Counted from the first letter of the stretch, positions 43,303 to 53,239 are shown. The stretch is DNA of 64,000 bases from Prevotella sp. tf2-5 (GCF_900115435.1 NZ_FOWK01000004.1:186001-250000), one strand, 5' to 3'. Numbers and translations: made by a program. The notes: generated by a model from the sequence alone, not told the origin.

Positions 43303-43734
43303 TCACGGATTCAGCAACTTCCACCCGATATCGATGTAAGGAGCAAATTCCTCCCGGTCTTTGGCATTCAGACCGCATTCCACCGTCGCCATCGCGAGGA
43401 CGATGTCACACCATACCACCTTACTCTCCTCCTTCATCGGCGGCAAAGGAGTCGTAGCCCCGATGCCTGTCATCCGGCAGACACTTCGGATATACGCCTG
43501 TACGTTATTCTCTGTCTCTGGAGCCCACCGTCGGATAATCCTGCTGATGGTGGTACACTTATGTTTCTCGTAATACGTCCGGAGCAGTTTCAGGGCAGCA
43601 CGACACCCCTGCCCCATCGTTTCAAACACACAGAAGATCTTCTCTTCTGCCATCACCTCACCGTTCCACTTGAAACTGGAACTCTGTACGATATTCAGCG
43701 GATTATTGTTCCGCATTCCTCTTGCTGTATTCAT
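43303..43734 (-). CDS. P5-like phage structural protein/lysin
   Basis: A 143-residue protein with RGMRNNNPLNI at the start, W.GE......FCVFETMGQGCRAALKLLRTYYEKH, and ISRIIRRWAPETENNVQAYI: the pattern of the 'structural protein P5' family (PRD1-type muramidase-like proteins), common in Bacteroides phages and mobile islands. It is the last gene of a four-gene minus run that begins at 46924. Confidence 0.75.
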   Translation of the reverse strand: MNTARGMRNNNPLNIVQSSSFKWNGEVMAEEKIFCVFETMGQGCRAALKLLRTYYEKHKCTTISRIIRRWAPETENNVQAYIRSVCRMTGIGATTPLPPMKEESKVVWCDIVLAMATVECGLNAKDREEFAPYIDIGWKLLNP

Positions 43735-43770
43735 ATCTTTAACTTCACACTTTAAACTTTAAACTTTACA

Positions 43771-44172
43771 TTATTTCTTACTGACATTAATCGGTGTACT
43801 ATGTGGGAAGACGATGCTGTAGGCTGCATCAAGCGCTTTCAGGTCGACCTTCCGCATCCCGATATCCAACCTTACCGCCACGATAGCCCGTAGCAGTTCA
43901 CGATGCTGACGTGGAAAGAGCGAGGGCAGCGGCAACAAGTCCCAGCCGCAGACAGTCTCTTCATTAACGACAGTCTTGTTGCACACTTCCCAGATAAAGT
44001 CGTCGGTAGCATCCCCTTGAAACCACAGGATCAGCACATGACGTACACAGAAGCGCTTATAATGTGCGTCCAGATACAGTCTCGTGTGCTCCAGCAGTCG
44101 CCATAGACGCACAAAACATTTCATGTTATTCTCAATCTTAATCATAAAAACCTTCATGACCTTCATGACCAA
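43771..44172 (-). CDS. Hypothetical protein of the DUF3987 module
   Basis: A 133-residue protein with no domain I can name. Several ATG codons at the start (44172, 44166, 44157, 44145) lie in a repeated ATGAAGGTCATGAAGG stretch; MIKIENN at 44145 may be the true start. It lies 6 bp from the DUF3987 gene and goes with that operon. Rich in Trp, Cys and His, no signal peptide. Confidence 0.55.
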   Translation of the reverse strand: MVMKVMKVFMIKIENNMKCFVRLWRLLEHTRLYLDAHYKRFCVRHVLILWFQGDATDDFIWEVCNKTVVNEETVCGWDLLPLPSLFPRQHRELLRAIVAVRLDIGMRKVDLKALDAAYSIVFPHSTPINVSKK

Positions 44173-44178
44173 TGACCT

Positions 44179-46515
44179 TCATGACACACCCACTTGCATC
44201 TTCTGGAACCTTCCCGTCTCCGTATTCATGATCAGCCCCTGTCTCTTCCAGTTTTTCAGCATCTGCCGCACACTGTTATGTGTCACGTTGGCACCTTTGA
44301 TAGCTACAGTTTGCTGCATAGCCTGCTCGATGGTAAACTGCATGTCCAGACGCTCATAGATAGAGTCGTTCCTACCCATACGACGACGTTCGTTGTTGCC
44401 GGCATAGTCACGACTGTTGAAAGCGTCCTCAATACGGTCACGAAAGAAATACAGCGCATTCTCCAAGAGAGAGTTGGCAATGATGTCGTAAGTTTCCAAC
44501 AGAGCTGGTATTTGCGCTTTCAGCAACAGTTGTTTCCAGAGAGTTGGGTTTTGTTTTAGCAGCGTCTCAGCCCCATTCACCCCATGTTTCTGGATGAGAG
44601 TCTCACACACTTTGCAGAGCATCAGGCAACAGGTCATCCGTTGTGCCGTCACACAGACACGGAAACGCTGACGAGCCATCACCTTATCGTCATTCTTCAT
44701 CGTCAGCAGACGGATGTCCTCCACCCATTTACGACCATGCTGCTCCAGTTTCGGCAGCACCACCTCACCCTGCATCAAAGGTAAGAGGTGAGCTATCTGA
44801 CGGATGCGCTCCGTCTGTTGGGGAGTCAGGACATAAGGTTTCTCCTCCAAAGGTGCGAAAGTATTGTCAGGAGTCCGTGCGACAGCGACACGACTCTGAA
44901 AGCCATCGGTGTAGTTGCTGACGACACGATACAGCGCATCAGGAGTGCCGCACATCGTCACATTCCACAGCAGACGCTCTATATGGACATTCACCGCGTC
45001 GGCACTACGAGCCTCACGGTCGTAGCGTGTGCCGTCATAGCTCTGACGCAGCATCACGGAGAAATCACTCATGGCCGACTTCCATTTCTGTGCCACAGTG
45101 TCAGCCTCAGGCGTAAAAGAGAAGGCATGCTTTCCCTCCGTATTCGCCAGACGCTCAGCCAGGTTAGCCACAGTATTGTTCAGTGTCAGATAACGCACAG
45201 GCAGTTTCGGTTCCTCAGGCTGTTCTTTCTTATTCTTTGCCGCCCGTTTCCTGACTCTCCACTCATCCTCCTGTTGCTGGTACATCCTGTCCAGTGCCGT
45301 CATCTCACTCATCCAGGCATCAATGACAGGATCGATGCCACCTTTCCCGCTGGCGAAATCTCCTGCGATATAGGCAATCAGGTTCAGCCCCTTCTTCTGT
45401 CCGTGCACATCCAGCACCACACCAGTCGCCAGAGTACCGATACACGGACAGATGGCTGTCATGACAGGCATTGCCATCGTGGGACCGACAGCCTCAATGG
45501 AGTCCCTCACGCCCTGTGGCATCTTCTTGAGCGACAGTTGCGAGCCTCCCGAAGAAGCATCCTCGTCCGCACCCGCTTCCGACTCCTCTTCCCCATCACC
45601 TAACCGCTGGCTCTGGGTAAACAAATGCTCCTGGTACTTATAGAGCTTCTGACTAGGATTCGTGTAATCCTCATAAAAGTCATCCACTAACTGCTGGATG
45701 TTCTTGTCAGCCCAGTGTTCAGGCATCAGCTCCGTCAGGATTCCGTTAATCTCCTCCTTCGTCAACAACTGCGTAGCTCCGCTCAGGAATATCTTCACCG
45801 CCGTATGCCGGCTGCCGTCAGTCAGGAAGTCACACTCCTTCAGGTTCTTCTCCCTCATCACCCCCTTGGCGATGAACCAGATACGGTCATCAGGACTCTC
45901 GACCTTTACAGGATTAATATCCGTCTTTTTATCATCAGACTCCACTTCTTTGTTTTTCCTCATTTTTACATGATCAGACCTCTGTTCCTCCTTACACTCG
46001 AAAATCTCATCAGAGAGAAACAACAGATTCTCCTTACTGGCAGTCGTAGTAAAAAACACACGGGTGATGTCTTTCGCACCCTTGTCATACTCCACGCCTA
46101 ACAGATCACTCGCCCACACCAGGTTCTCCTCCTGGCTCAGTTCCGCTCTCCGCCTGAAAACCAGATGATAACCAGCCCCACGCGCACTCAGTTCCAGCAT
46201 CAGCAGTCCCAGTTCTTCTTTCTTCTCAAGGATACGCCCCTTGACGGCTTCCAACTCCTCTGCAGGAACGTGGTCGATATCCATACCGATGGTCGTCGTG
46301 ATTCGGGTAGCCTCCTTCAGCGTACCGTCCTCGTTAGGCAGACACGAGTAGTTCATCTGTATCAGCCGTTTCTTCTGACGCTCGTCACTTTCACGTACCG
46401 CTTTCAGTATGTCCTGTTGTTCCTTGCTGTCTCTCAGCCTCAGATATTCCTCTCTGTTGAGGACGGGGCGCATATACTTCACCCCATCCCTTATCTCAAT
46501 AAGATGTACACTCAT
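44179..46515 (-). CDS. BT4734-like/VirE N-terminal + DUF3987 primase-helicase-like protein
   Basis: A 778-residue protein. The N-terminal 150 residues are BT4734-like (DGTLKEATRITTTIGMDIDH, LELSARGAGYHLVFRR), an archaeo-eukaryotic primase-type fold seen with VirE_N. The rest is DUF3987: IAYIAGDFASGKGGIDP (Walker A-like), ALDRMY coiled stretch, TLNNTVANLAERL and FSFTPEADTVAQKW. Such fused proteins are frequent on Bacteroidales mobile islands and are thought to act in replication of the element. No integrase accompanies it here, so the module may be a remnant or depend on a helper. Confidence 0.85.
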   Translation of the reverse strand: MSVHLIEIRDGVKYMRPVLNREEYLRLRDSKEQQDILKAVRESDERQKKRLIQMNYSCLPNEDGTLKEATRITTTIGMDIDHVPAEELEAVKGRILEKKEELGLLMLELSARGAGYHLVFRRRAELSQEENLVWASDLLGVEYDKGAKDITRVFFTTTASKENLLFLSDEIFECKEEQRSDHVKMRKNKEVESDDKKTDINPVKVESPDDRIWFIAKGVMREKNLKECDFLTDGSRHTAVKIFLSGATQLLTKEEINGILTELMPEHWADKNIQQLVDDFYEDYTNPSQKLYKYQEHLFTQSQRLGDGEEESEAGADEDASSGGSQLSLKKMPQGVRDSIEAVGPTMAMPVMTAICPCIGTLATGVVLDVHGQKKGLNLIAYIAGDFASGKGGIDPVIDAWMSEMTALDRMYQQQEDEWRVRKRAAKNKKEQPEEPKLPVRYLTLNNTVANLAERLANTEGKHAFSFTPEADTVAQKWKSAMSDFSVMLRQSYDGTRYDREARSADAVNVHIERLLWNVTMCGTPDALYRVVSNYTDGFQSRVAVARTPDNTFAPLEEKPYVLTPQQTERIRQIAHLLPLMQGEVVLPKLEQHGRKWVEDIRLLTMKNDDKVMARQRFRVCVTAQRMTCCLMLCKVCETLIQKHGVNGAETLLKQNPTLWKQLLLKAQIPALLETYDIIANSLLENALYFFRDRIEDAFNSRDYAGNNERRRMGRNDSIYERLDMQFTIEQAMQQTVAIKGANVTHNSVRQMLKNWKRQGLIMNTETGRFQKMQVGVS

Positions 46516-46558
46516 AACTTTAGACTTTAACTTTAAACTCTAAACTTTAAACTTTACA

Positions 46559-46924
46559 TCACATCACCTCCCTCAACACTTTCTCAGCAATCGCACTCGC
46601 CTGACGCACCAACTTCTGAGGCAGTTCACAGAGCTGTTCCTGAGGCATTGTAAACACGAAATAATATTGTCCGTTCTGTCCCAAAGACAGCGAGCTGTTA
46701 TCATCACGGAATAAAGGCTTATTACGGATCCGCTTCGGAGACTCTGTGATATACACATTACCGTCCCTCATCACCTGCACCTTACACAGTCCGCTGAACG
46801 CCTTCATCACGACATCCTCACAGCACTGGAAGTCTGCCGTGTGCAAACCATTCTCTGACAAGCCGTAGGTTATCATTCCCTCCAGCGTTACTTGACTCTG
46901 ACAATCTCTTTTAATTGTTTCCAT
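46559..46924 (-). CDS. Conserved hypothetical protein of the DUF3987 module
   Basis: A 122-residue protein starting METIKRD; upstream in-frame ATGs at 47059 (inside the promoter) and 46978 are less likely. No family recognised. The protein has ITESPKRIRNKPLF and a helical C-terminus. It lies 43 bp before the DUF3987 gene and is the first gene of the module, with a -7 box at 47046-47053 and a palindrome just upstream, so it may encode a regulator. Confidence 0.6.
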   Translation of the reverse strand: METIKRDCQSQVTLEGMITYGLSENGLHTADFQCCEDVVMKAFSGLCKVQVMRDGNVYITESPKRIRNKPLFRDDNSSLSLGQNGQYYFVFTMPQEQLCELPQKLVRQASAIAEKVLREVM

Positions 46925-47045
46925 TTTTTTTGGAGTTTTGTGAGGAAGAAGTATTGAAATTGGTACCTTTTCACTCATGAGACTTCCGTCACTCACTTCA
47001 CTCGGGTTAATAAATAATGTTACTTTTGCAACTTGTTTGCGGTTG

Positions 47046-47112
47046 CAAAGGTAAGGCATCAGAAAAAGAAAAAGCCCCTATATAGGGACTATAATAGGGA
47101 CTATATAGGGGG
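47046..47112 (-). promoter_or_regulatory. Promoter with operator-like palindrome for the DUF3987 module
   Basis: Minus-strand TACCTTTG (47046-47053). Just upstream, CCCCTATATAG (47075-47085) is mirrored by CTATATAGGGG (47101-47111), with a third ATAGGGACTAT word between. The spacing places the palindrome about 20-60 bp upstream of the -7 box, where a regulator would bind. Confidence 0.5.
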
Positions 47113-47140
47113 AAGTTGTATTGATTATCAGATAGTTACG

Positions 47141-47452
47141 TCAGTCGGAGAAGATAAGCTCCATTTCCTTATATCTTGAAGGCAACAAGCCCTTTTCTTG
47201 CAAATCATATTTCTCTTGCGCCAGATTCTTGATATTCCAGAACATCTCGAAAGTCTTCCACTTGGCTTTCAGACCCAGTTTCTCAGCAAACATCTCAGCG
47301 ATACACATAGCCTGTTTACGAGTCGTTTCCGCCAGTAGCTGGCGTTTCTCATCCACGAATCGATATTCCTGCAGTTGTCGCCAGTATTTCATAGCCACAT
47401 CATTATCCAGCACGTTGCCAACAGCCTGTTCTTCCTCAGGCTCAGTATCCAT
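47141..47452 (-). CDS. Hypothetical protein
   Basis: About 103 residues from ATG 47452 (MDTEPEEEQ); the frame stays open upstream to a TTG at 47510 and a stop near 47557, so the start is uncertain. The product is helical and charged, with KYWRQLQEYRFVDEKRQLLAE and KTFEMFWNIKNLAQEKY. No family recognised. It lies between the DUF3987 module and the palindrome at 47534. Confidence 0.5.
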   Translation of the reverse strand: MDTEPEEEQAVGNVLDNDVAMKYWRQLQEYRFVDEKRQLLAETTRKQAMCIAEMFAEKLGLKAKWKTFEMFWNIKNLAQEKYDLQEKGLLPSRYKEMELIFSD

Positions 47453-47533
47453 CCTACCACGTGGAAGATTATTCGGAGAGGCGACAGGTCCGGGATTGTA
47501 TGGCTGGTTCAACCGCTTTTGTGCTGCCCGGAT

Positions 47534-47558
47534 GTGACAGGTACCAGGTACGTGTCAC
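47534..47558. repeat. Dispersed GACAGGTWCC palindrome, copy 1
   Basis: 12-bp arms with one mismatch (47534-47545 with 47547-47558). Related palindromes occur at 61698-61716 and 63638-63666. Confidence 0.5.
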
Positions 47559-47660
47559 ACGCAAAGGGTCTTGGGAAATACCAGTTTATAAAATCTTCAT
47601 ATCTAGTATTGAGACCGTGAGCCAAGTCGAACCCATTTCCAATAAGTACTATCCTATTCA

Positions 47661-50600
47661 TTACTCGTCTTTATTTGGTTCTTCGAGAGGTTCAGCAACC
47701 ATTCTTAACTGTTCAGATTGTATCGACACTTCTTTAGCCTTTGATTGAACAGTTTCTCTGACCATCGGAGTGTATGCCTTAATGATATGACGCCAGTCAT
47801 TTAGTAACATATCTGGATAACGTTCACCATAGAGTTCGATAACCTCGCGTTGCAATTCACCATCGCTAATAGAAACATCCATGTGCAGACGATTAAAGAT
47901 GAGATTGCGTACATCACGGTCATCCTCAACATTCTCTAATTTATAAAACATAATAGGCGCATCTTCCTTTATAACATCTTCCTGATCATATTTCTTAAAG
48001 TTCTCCGCCTGCTCAAAAATTTCCTTAAAGACTTCGTCCTGCGGAACTGGCGGATAACCATGCTCTGCCAATATCAGGATCAAGTCCATCTGCAGTTCCG
48101 CTTTGATGTCAGAACGGTTTGCCCAGTCAGTATATTTCGACTTGTCATCCACCATCTTCTTCACAGCAGCTGCCAGCGTCAGCAATTTGTCTTCTGGATA
48201 TTCAAAGCCAAACTTATGAGCTATCTCTTTCAAAATGTCATAGAAAGCCTTTTCTTCGTAAGTGATACCTAAGTCCTTGAACGATTTCTTCTCTTTGTTC
48301 ACCTCCTTCAGCAGTTCTGCCATCTGCTTGGCTACCTCATTGAGTACTTCTTCGGCAAACACGGCATTGTCGCTACGGTCATTATATCGCTGCACCAACG
48401 CATTCAGACGTTTGGTGAAATCCACACCCTTCATCTTATTGACTTTCTTGAAGTCGGTAATAACAGTCCGAAGCAGTTTCTCCATCAGTTTCACCTTCGT
48501 ATTAGGCAACTTCAGCTTCTCCAGCCTCGTCATATAGTCTTCACTCAGCAAGTCCAGGTCCTTTGTATTTGCATTTACCTGAGCTACCTCTTCAACTCCG
48601 TCCGACTTCAAAGCTTCCGCTATCATTTGGCTCACTTTGCGATTCATCTGCGAGGCATCGGGAGCATCACCTTTTGTCAGTTTGTAGATGATAGACCTTA
48701 CTCCCGTAAAGAAATGAATGTCCTCACGATCCTTATCGTTGATAGCCTCATGGTTGGAACAGAGGTTGAAGGCCGATTTCAGTTTCTTAGCATGACCCAT
48801 AAACTGATTTTGTGTTTTCTCCGTAGCCTGCACGAACTCAGCCGCATGTTTCAAACATTCCAATTGTTCCAGCGGTGTACCCGTTGAGAACTTGCTATAA
48901 TCGAAGGTATGGAACATCCTGCGCAGAATATCCAACTCGTCTTTTACCATCGTCACACTCTGTTCGATGGTTTCCACGTTATCACCCATATCACCACCAC
49001 CGGCATACTGTTTCAGCGCATTGTTCATGTTGCTCTTGATACCAATGTAGTCAACCACTAGTCCTTTATCTTTGCCTTCAAACACACGATTCACCCTCGA
49101 AATAGTCTGTACCAACGTGTGTTTCTGTAAAGGCTTGTCTATATACATCGTGTCGAGACAAGGCACATCAAAACCTGTTATCCACATAGACACGACGATA
49201 GCAATCTTGAAGTTAGAGTCAGGGTTTTTAAACAACACATCAAGAGCTTTTCTGTCTTCGTCCGAACCAATCAATTCGCGAAGCTTAGGATCATCATCCT
49301 TCTCACGTGTCATCACCAATCGGATACGCTCTACAGGAGTTTGGTCTTCTGAGCCAATTTTCTCTTCCCATTCAGGGCGCAAGGCAATAATCTGTTTATA
49401 CAGGTCATAGGCAATTTCGCGACTGGAGCATACGAACATTGCCTTACCGCAAACGGTACTCCCTTCCTCTATTCGCTTTTCGTAGTGCTCTATGAAATCC
49501 TTCGCCACCACAGCCAATCGGTTCGGATCACCCAGAATCTTGTTCATCTGTGTCACCGCTTTCTTGCTTTCCTCAATCTGGTATTCATTGGCACCTTGTT
49601 CTTCACATTGCTTATAGTATGCCTCTATCGCCTCCAGTTGTTTGTGGTCGGCAAACACCTTGGCGGCTCTTCCTTCATAAACGATGCGACGAGTGATGCC
49701 GTCAGCTACCGATTCTGTCATAGTATAGCTATCCACCACATCGCCAAACACGTCTATCGTAGCATCTATTGGTGTTCCCGTGAAGCCCACATAGGTAGCA
49801 TTGGGTAACGAGTCGTGCAGATACTTGGCAAAGCCGTAGCTGCGCTTCACGCCTTTATCAGAAATGGTCACATTCTGCTCCACATTCGTCTGCGAACGAT
49901 GGGCTTCGTCGGAGATACATATTATGTTTGCTCGGTCTGAAAGCAGGTTGATATCCTCGCTGAACTTCTGTATCGTAGTCAAGAATACCCCTCCGCTCTT
50001 TCTTCCTCTCAACTTCTTGCCCAACTCTTCGCGTGTCTCTACATTTACCACCGTCTCATCACCAATAAATTGCTTGGCATTCACGAACTGTGCAGACAAC
50101 TGGTCATCCAAATCCGTGCGGTCAGTAATCAGAACGATGGTAGGACTTGCCAAATGCCGACTTCGCATCAGCATACGTGTCAGGAATAGCATCGTGAGGC
50201 TCTTTCCACAACCTGTAGCTCCGAAGTATGTTCCTCCCTTTCCATCGCCATGCAGATTGATATGTGAGTGCTCCAAAATATTCTCATAAAGCCGATGTGT
50301 TGCGAAGAACTGCGGATAGCGGCAGACAATCTTCCTTTCACTCTTCGAGGTGTCAGGGAAGAATACAAAGTCCTTCATCACGCTCAGCAGCCTCTCCTTA
50401 CGGAACAGACCTTCCATCATGGTGTGCAGGGAGTCGATGCCATCATTTGCCTTATCAGTACGCTCCACCTTGCGCCAGGCATAGAAGAACTCGTAAGGCG
50501 TAAACAGCGTGCCATATTTATTGTTTACACCATCGCTGATAACAACAAAAGCATTATAGCGGAACAACTCAGGAATATCCCTACGATAGCGCACTGTCAA

Positions 50601-51104
50601 CTGTGTATAGGCATTCATGATGGTGGTGTCTTCCTTCACGGCACTCTTGAACTCCAGCACCACTACGGGCAGACCGTTCACATAGACAATGCCGTCAGGA
50701 ATGCGTCGCACCAGTCCTTTTATCTCCAATTGGTTGACAATCTTAAAGATATTCCTGTCAAGATCCGTAAAATCTATCACCTCAACAAACAAGTCAGGCA
50801 GAGAAGCATCTTCACGCTTGATAGCAAAACCCTCCGTCATCAAGCGATACGTCTGTGTGTTCTGCTCGTAGAGCGGAGCACCATTGTCTGCCGTCAACTT
50901 CGCCATCACTCGCTCCACCTCCAAGGGCGTAATGCCTTCCTCAGCATATCTGTCCATCAGATACATCCGCAAGTCATCGCGCAGCAGCACCTCCGTCTGC
51001 TCTTTGTGTATCGTCTCGCCATTCACGTAACTGTAGCCCTGTTGCTCAAACAGTTCCATGATAGCCATCTCCAGCGTATGTTCGTTAAAGTGTGACATAG
51101 GCAT
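47661..51104 (-). CDS. hsdR: Type I restriction enzyme R subunit
   Basis: A 1147-residue HsdR. N-terminal nuclease with PDGIVYVNG...VVVLEFKSA (D...E-x-K, about 138-155); SF2 motor with GATGCGKS (about 297), ICISDEAHRSQ, FTGTPID, and TISRVNR; a long helical C-terminus contacts the HsdM/S core. It reels in and cuts unmethylated DNA. The start ATG at 51104 overlaps the rloB stop by 1 bp (second ATG at 51098). It is the last gene of the locus and is separated from hsdS by five other genes. Confidence 0.95.
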   Translation of the reverse strand: MPMSHFNEHTLEMAIMELFEQQGYSYVNGETIHKEQTEVLLRDDLRMYLMDRYAEEGITPLEVERVMAKLTADNGAPLYEQNTQTYRLMTEGFAIKREDASLPDLFVEVIDFTDLDRNIFKIVNQLEIKGLVRRIPDGIVYVNGLPVVVLEFKSAVKEDTTIMNAYTQLTVRYRRDIPELFRYNAFVVISDGVNNKYGTLFTPYEFFYAWRKVERTDKANDGIDSLHTMMEGLFRKERLLSVMKDFVFFPDTSKSERKIVCRYPQFFATHRLYENILEHSHINLHGDGKGGTYFGATGCGKSLTMLFLTRMLMRSRHLASPTIVLITDRTDLDDQLSAQFVNAKQFIGDETVVNVETREELGKKLRGRKSGGVFLTTIQKFSEDINLLSDRANIICISDEAHRSQTNVEQNVTISDKGVKRSYGFAKYLHDSLPNATYVGFTGTPIDATIDVFGDVVDSYTMTESVADGITRRIVYEGRAAKVFADHKQLEAIEAYYKQCEEQGANEYQIEESKKAVTQMNKILGDPNRLAVVAKDFIEHYEKRIEEGSTVCGKAMFVCSSREIAYDLYKQIIALRPEWEEKIGSEDQTPVERIRLVMTREKDDDPKLRELIGSDEDRKALDVLFKNPDSNFKIAIVVSMWITGFDVPCLDTMYIDKPLQKHTLVQTISRVNRVFEGKDKGLVVDYIGIKSNMNNALKQYAGGGDMGDNVETIEQSVTMVKDELDILRRMFHTFDYSKFSTGTPLEQLECLKHAAEFVQATEKTQNQFMGHAKKLKSAFNLCSNHEAINDKDREDIHFFTGVRSIIYKLTKGDAPDASQMNRKVSQMIAEALKSDGVEEVAQVNANTKDLDLLSEDYMTRLEKLKLPNTKVKLMEKLLRTVITDFKKVNKMKGVDFTKRLNALVQRYNDRSDNAVFAEEVLNEVAKQMAELLKEVNKEKKSFKDLGITYEEKAFYDILKEIAHKFGFEYPEDKLLTLAAAVKKMVDDKSKYTDWANRSDIKAELQMDLILILAEHGYPPVPQDEVFKEIFEQAENFKKYDQEDVIKEDAPIMFYKLENVEDDRDVRNLIFNRLHMDVSISDGELQREVIELYGERYPDMLLNDWRHIIKAYTPMVRETVQSKAKEVSIQSEQLRMVAEPLEEPNKDE

Positions 51105-51832
51105 TATCTCTCTTTAAATGCTTTATAAACGTACGAATAAGACTGGTTCTTTAATTCATCAGCAACTACAGCCGCATTAATGTTGTTTTCTGCCCGTTCA
51201 ATGGCTAATTCCAACTTTCCGTCATTGCATAATTCAATTACCCAATCAGGACTTTCTACATATTTCTTGTCTTTTAGTAGGTTCAGTAACTTTTTGTTTG
51301 TACCAAGGAAATATGGCAACATGTGGGGCGATAGTAACTTCTGCAATTTTGTTCCACAACTTTTAATTAGTTCAGTGTAATTTTCAAAATGGAGTAAGAA
51401 CCAGTATTCAATGCTTGGCATACTTGGGCATAACACGACACTCCCTTCACCAATTTCTCGCCTGAGATTATCTTCAAAAGTTTGGTGTTTTTTTTGATTA
51501 GTCTCATTACAAAAGACAGTATCTAAATCAAACACACAAAAGATTTTTGCTCCAGCATTATTTTTAATGATGTCCTTTATCCTTTCAGGGAATATCTCCG
51601 TATAACTGGCCTCATTTCCAAAATATTTTGGAAAGATATTGAACTTATATCCTGTTGTGTCATTTATATGTGTAAAGTAATAGCGCTCGGTATTGGTTCC
51701 GCCACTGATAAGGAATGGGTACAACGGCCCCATGTCCCTTGTTCCCTCATCTTCTTCTGGAGAGGGAGTAGGTACAGCCTCAAAAAACTTTTGCTGCTCA
51801 ACGACCTCTGCTAATTCTCTTTCTTCCATCAC
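51104..51832 (-). CDS. rloB: RloB-family protein (Toprim-like effector partner of RloA)
   Basis: A 242-residue protein. Toprim-like acids are visible: GGTNTERYYF (E49) and VFDLDTVF (D102, D104), followed by a PSIEYWFLLHF segment typical of RloB. RloA/RloB pairs resemble AbiL and the PARIS AriA/AriB system, in which an AAA ATPase holds a Toprim nuclease until a phage trigger. It starts 1 bp after rloA and is coupled to hsdR. Note the 35-residue acidic N-terminal extension. Confidence 0.85.
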   Translation of the reverse strand: MMEERELAEVVEQQKFFEAVPTPSPEEDEGTRDMGPLYPFLISGGTNTERYYFTHINDTTGYKFNIFPKYFGNEASYTEIFPERIKDIIKNNAGAKIFCVFDLDTVFCNETNQKKHQTFEDNLRREIGEGSVVLCPSMPSIEYWFLLHFENYTELIKSCGTKLQKLLSPHMLPYFLGTNKKLLNLLKDKKYVESPDWVIELCNDGKLELAIERAENNINAAVVADELKNQSYSYVYKAFKER

Positions 51833-51833
51833 A

Positions 51834-53111
51834 TTATTTCATTGTTGCCCCAAAACGCTTATTGCGATAAGCCTCTCTGATTGACGACAAGCGGTTTACA
51901 CCTCTGAAATCTGTAAGTTTATACAAATCCGTCACACCAGCCTTGTCCTTTTCAGAAAACCACACGGAATCTTTTCTGATGAGATCATCCACTAAATCTA
52001 ATAACCCATCGTTATGGGTAGTTACAATTAGCTGCGATTTTGATGAAGTCTTTAGATATTCAAATAGAATTTTCTCAAGCAATTTTGGATGTAATGATGT
52101 CTCTATTTCATCTATTGCTAAAAAAGCGTTCTTTTGCATTGCAGTATAAAGAGCGCATTCTAAGCCAAACGTTCGCATTGTACCTCTTGATTCTTCGTCT
52201 TCCTCAGAACTAAGCCTATAAACCTCAGTCCCGTTACTATTTTCTACAGTATGTTCAAAATCGGTCTGTAAATGTTTTATCGAACGCTCGTTCTTTAAAC
52301 GCTCTTTTTCTTTTTCAGGAAGATCTTCAACATGAAGTAGCATATCCATTAGTTCTTTGGGGATAGGCTTATCAATTGTATTGGTTTTAATATTTGTGAT
52401 ATTGAAATCTGCTTCGTGAAGAAAATCAAGAATGTAATTGGTTAACTCATTATTATTTGATGTTTTTCTCTGTGCGTATTGTGTCAGATTTGTAGACGGG
52501 GTTATAGTCTGCATTACATTTTTCATCCATTCTTTTGCAGAATCAATCAAGGGAATATTTGCATTAACTTGATTACGTGCAGCAAAAAAAGACATATTAT
52601 TCAAACATTTTACCATAATACTGTCTTTTACCACATTACTAACTTTTATTGACTTAAAGTTAATAACAGACTGTCCATCCTTAAGCATTCTTTCAAATAA
52701 CAGAACAGGTTGAGTCGTTTTATAATAAGATAGTTTCTCCAAATATACTTGATATTTATCCAATTCTAACTGATAATTATACTTCGTATCTTCAACAAAG
52801 AATGTCATGTCGAAAAAAGAATGCTCGTTTGATGAAACTTGATTCAATTTGAATGGCATATTTCCTGTCTTTTCATCTATATCATCTTTTTTTTCAAACC
52901 AGAAATCAGACAAAAAATCAAATACTCTTAACAGATTTGATTTACCTGAAGCATTATAACCATACACAATTGCAAAGCGCAAAAGCCTCGTGTTCTCATT
53001 AATTTGTACTACTTGAGAATCTTCCGCGAACTTATCGTTAGAAGCCTCAAAACTGAATTTAACTTCATCCTTAAATGAAAGAAAGTTTTTAATTTTAATT
53101 TCCTGTATCAT
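51834..53111 (-). CDS. rloA: RloA-type AAA ATPase (AAA15/OLD-like)
   Basis: A 425-residue ABC/SMC-like ATPase: IKNFLSF, Walker A GYNASGKSN (51-59), a helical insert, and Walker B AFLAIDEIETSLHP (about 333), with VTTHNDGLL near the end. This is the sensor partner of RloB. It has its own promoter, a -7 box at 53134-53141, 22 bp upstream, so rloAB and hsdR can be expressed independently of hsdM/hsdS. Confidence 0.9.
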   Translation of the reverse strand: MIQEIKIKNFLSFKDEVKFSFEASNDKFAEDSQVVQINENTRLLRFAIVYGYNASGKSNLLRVFDFLSDFWFEKKDDIDEKTGNMPFKLNQVSSNEHSFFDMTFFVEDTKYNYQLELDKYQVYLEKLSYYKTTQPVLLFERMLKDGQSVINFKSIKVSNVVKDSIMVKCLNNMSFFAARNQVNANIPLIDSAKEWMKNVMQTITPSTNLTQYAQRKTSNNNELTNYILDFLHEADFNITNIKTNTIDKPIPKELMDMLLHVEDLPEKEKERLKNERSIKHLQTDFEHTVENSNGTEVYRLSSEEDEESRGTMRTFGLECALYTAMQKNAFLAIDEIETSLHPKLLEKILFEYLKTSSKSQLIVTTHNDGLLDLVDDLIRKDSVWFSEKDKAGVTDLYKLTDFRGVNRLSSIREAYRNKRFGATMK

Positions 53112-53133
53112 ATCTGTGCATTATTTTTTGCTG

Positions 53134-53141
53134 CAAATATA
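53134..53141 (-). promoter_or_regulatory. Internal promoter for rloA-rloB-hsdR
   Basis: Minus-strand TATATTTG followed by C, 22 bp before the rloA ATG, in a 128-bp AT-rich gap. Confidence 0.55.
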
Positions 53142-53239
53142 CAGATAAATCCCAATAAATCGATATTCTATCTGTAAAATCTGCGTAAAATTTGCAATTT
53201 TTTAAAATAGAAGCAAAAATTTTCTGTTTTCATTACGTA

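Noticed and set aside
44788..45603. 271-codon plus frame
   Set aside because: Antisense shadow of the DUF3987 gene, rich in His/Arg/Leu.
50268..51095. 275-codon plus frame
   Set aside because: Antisense shadow of hsdR.
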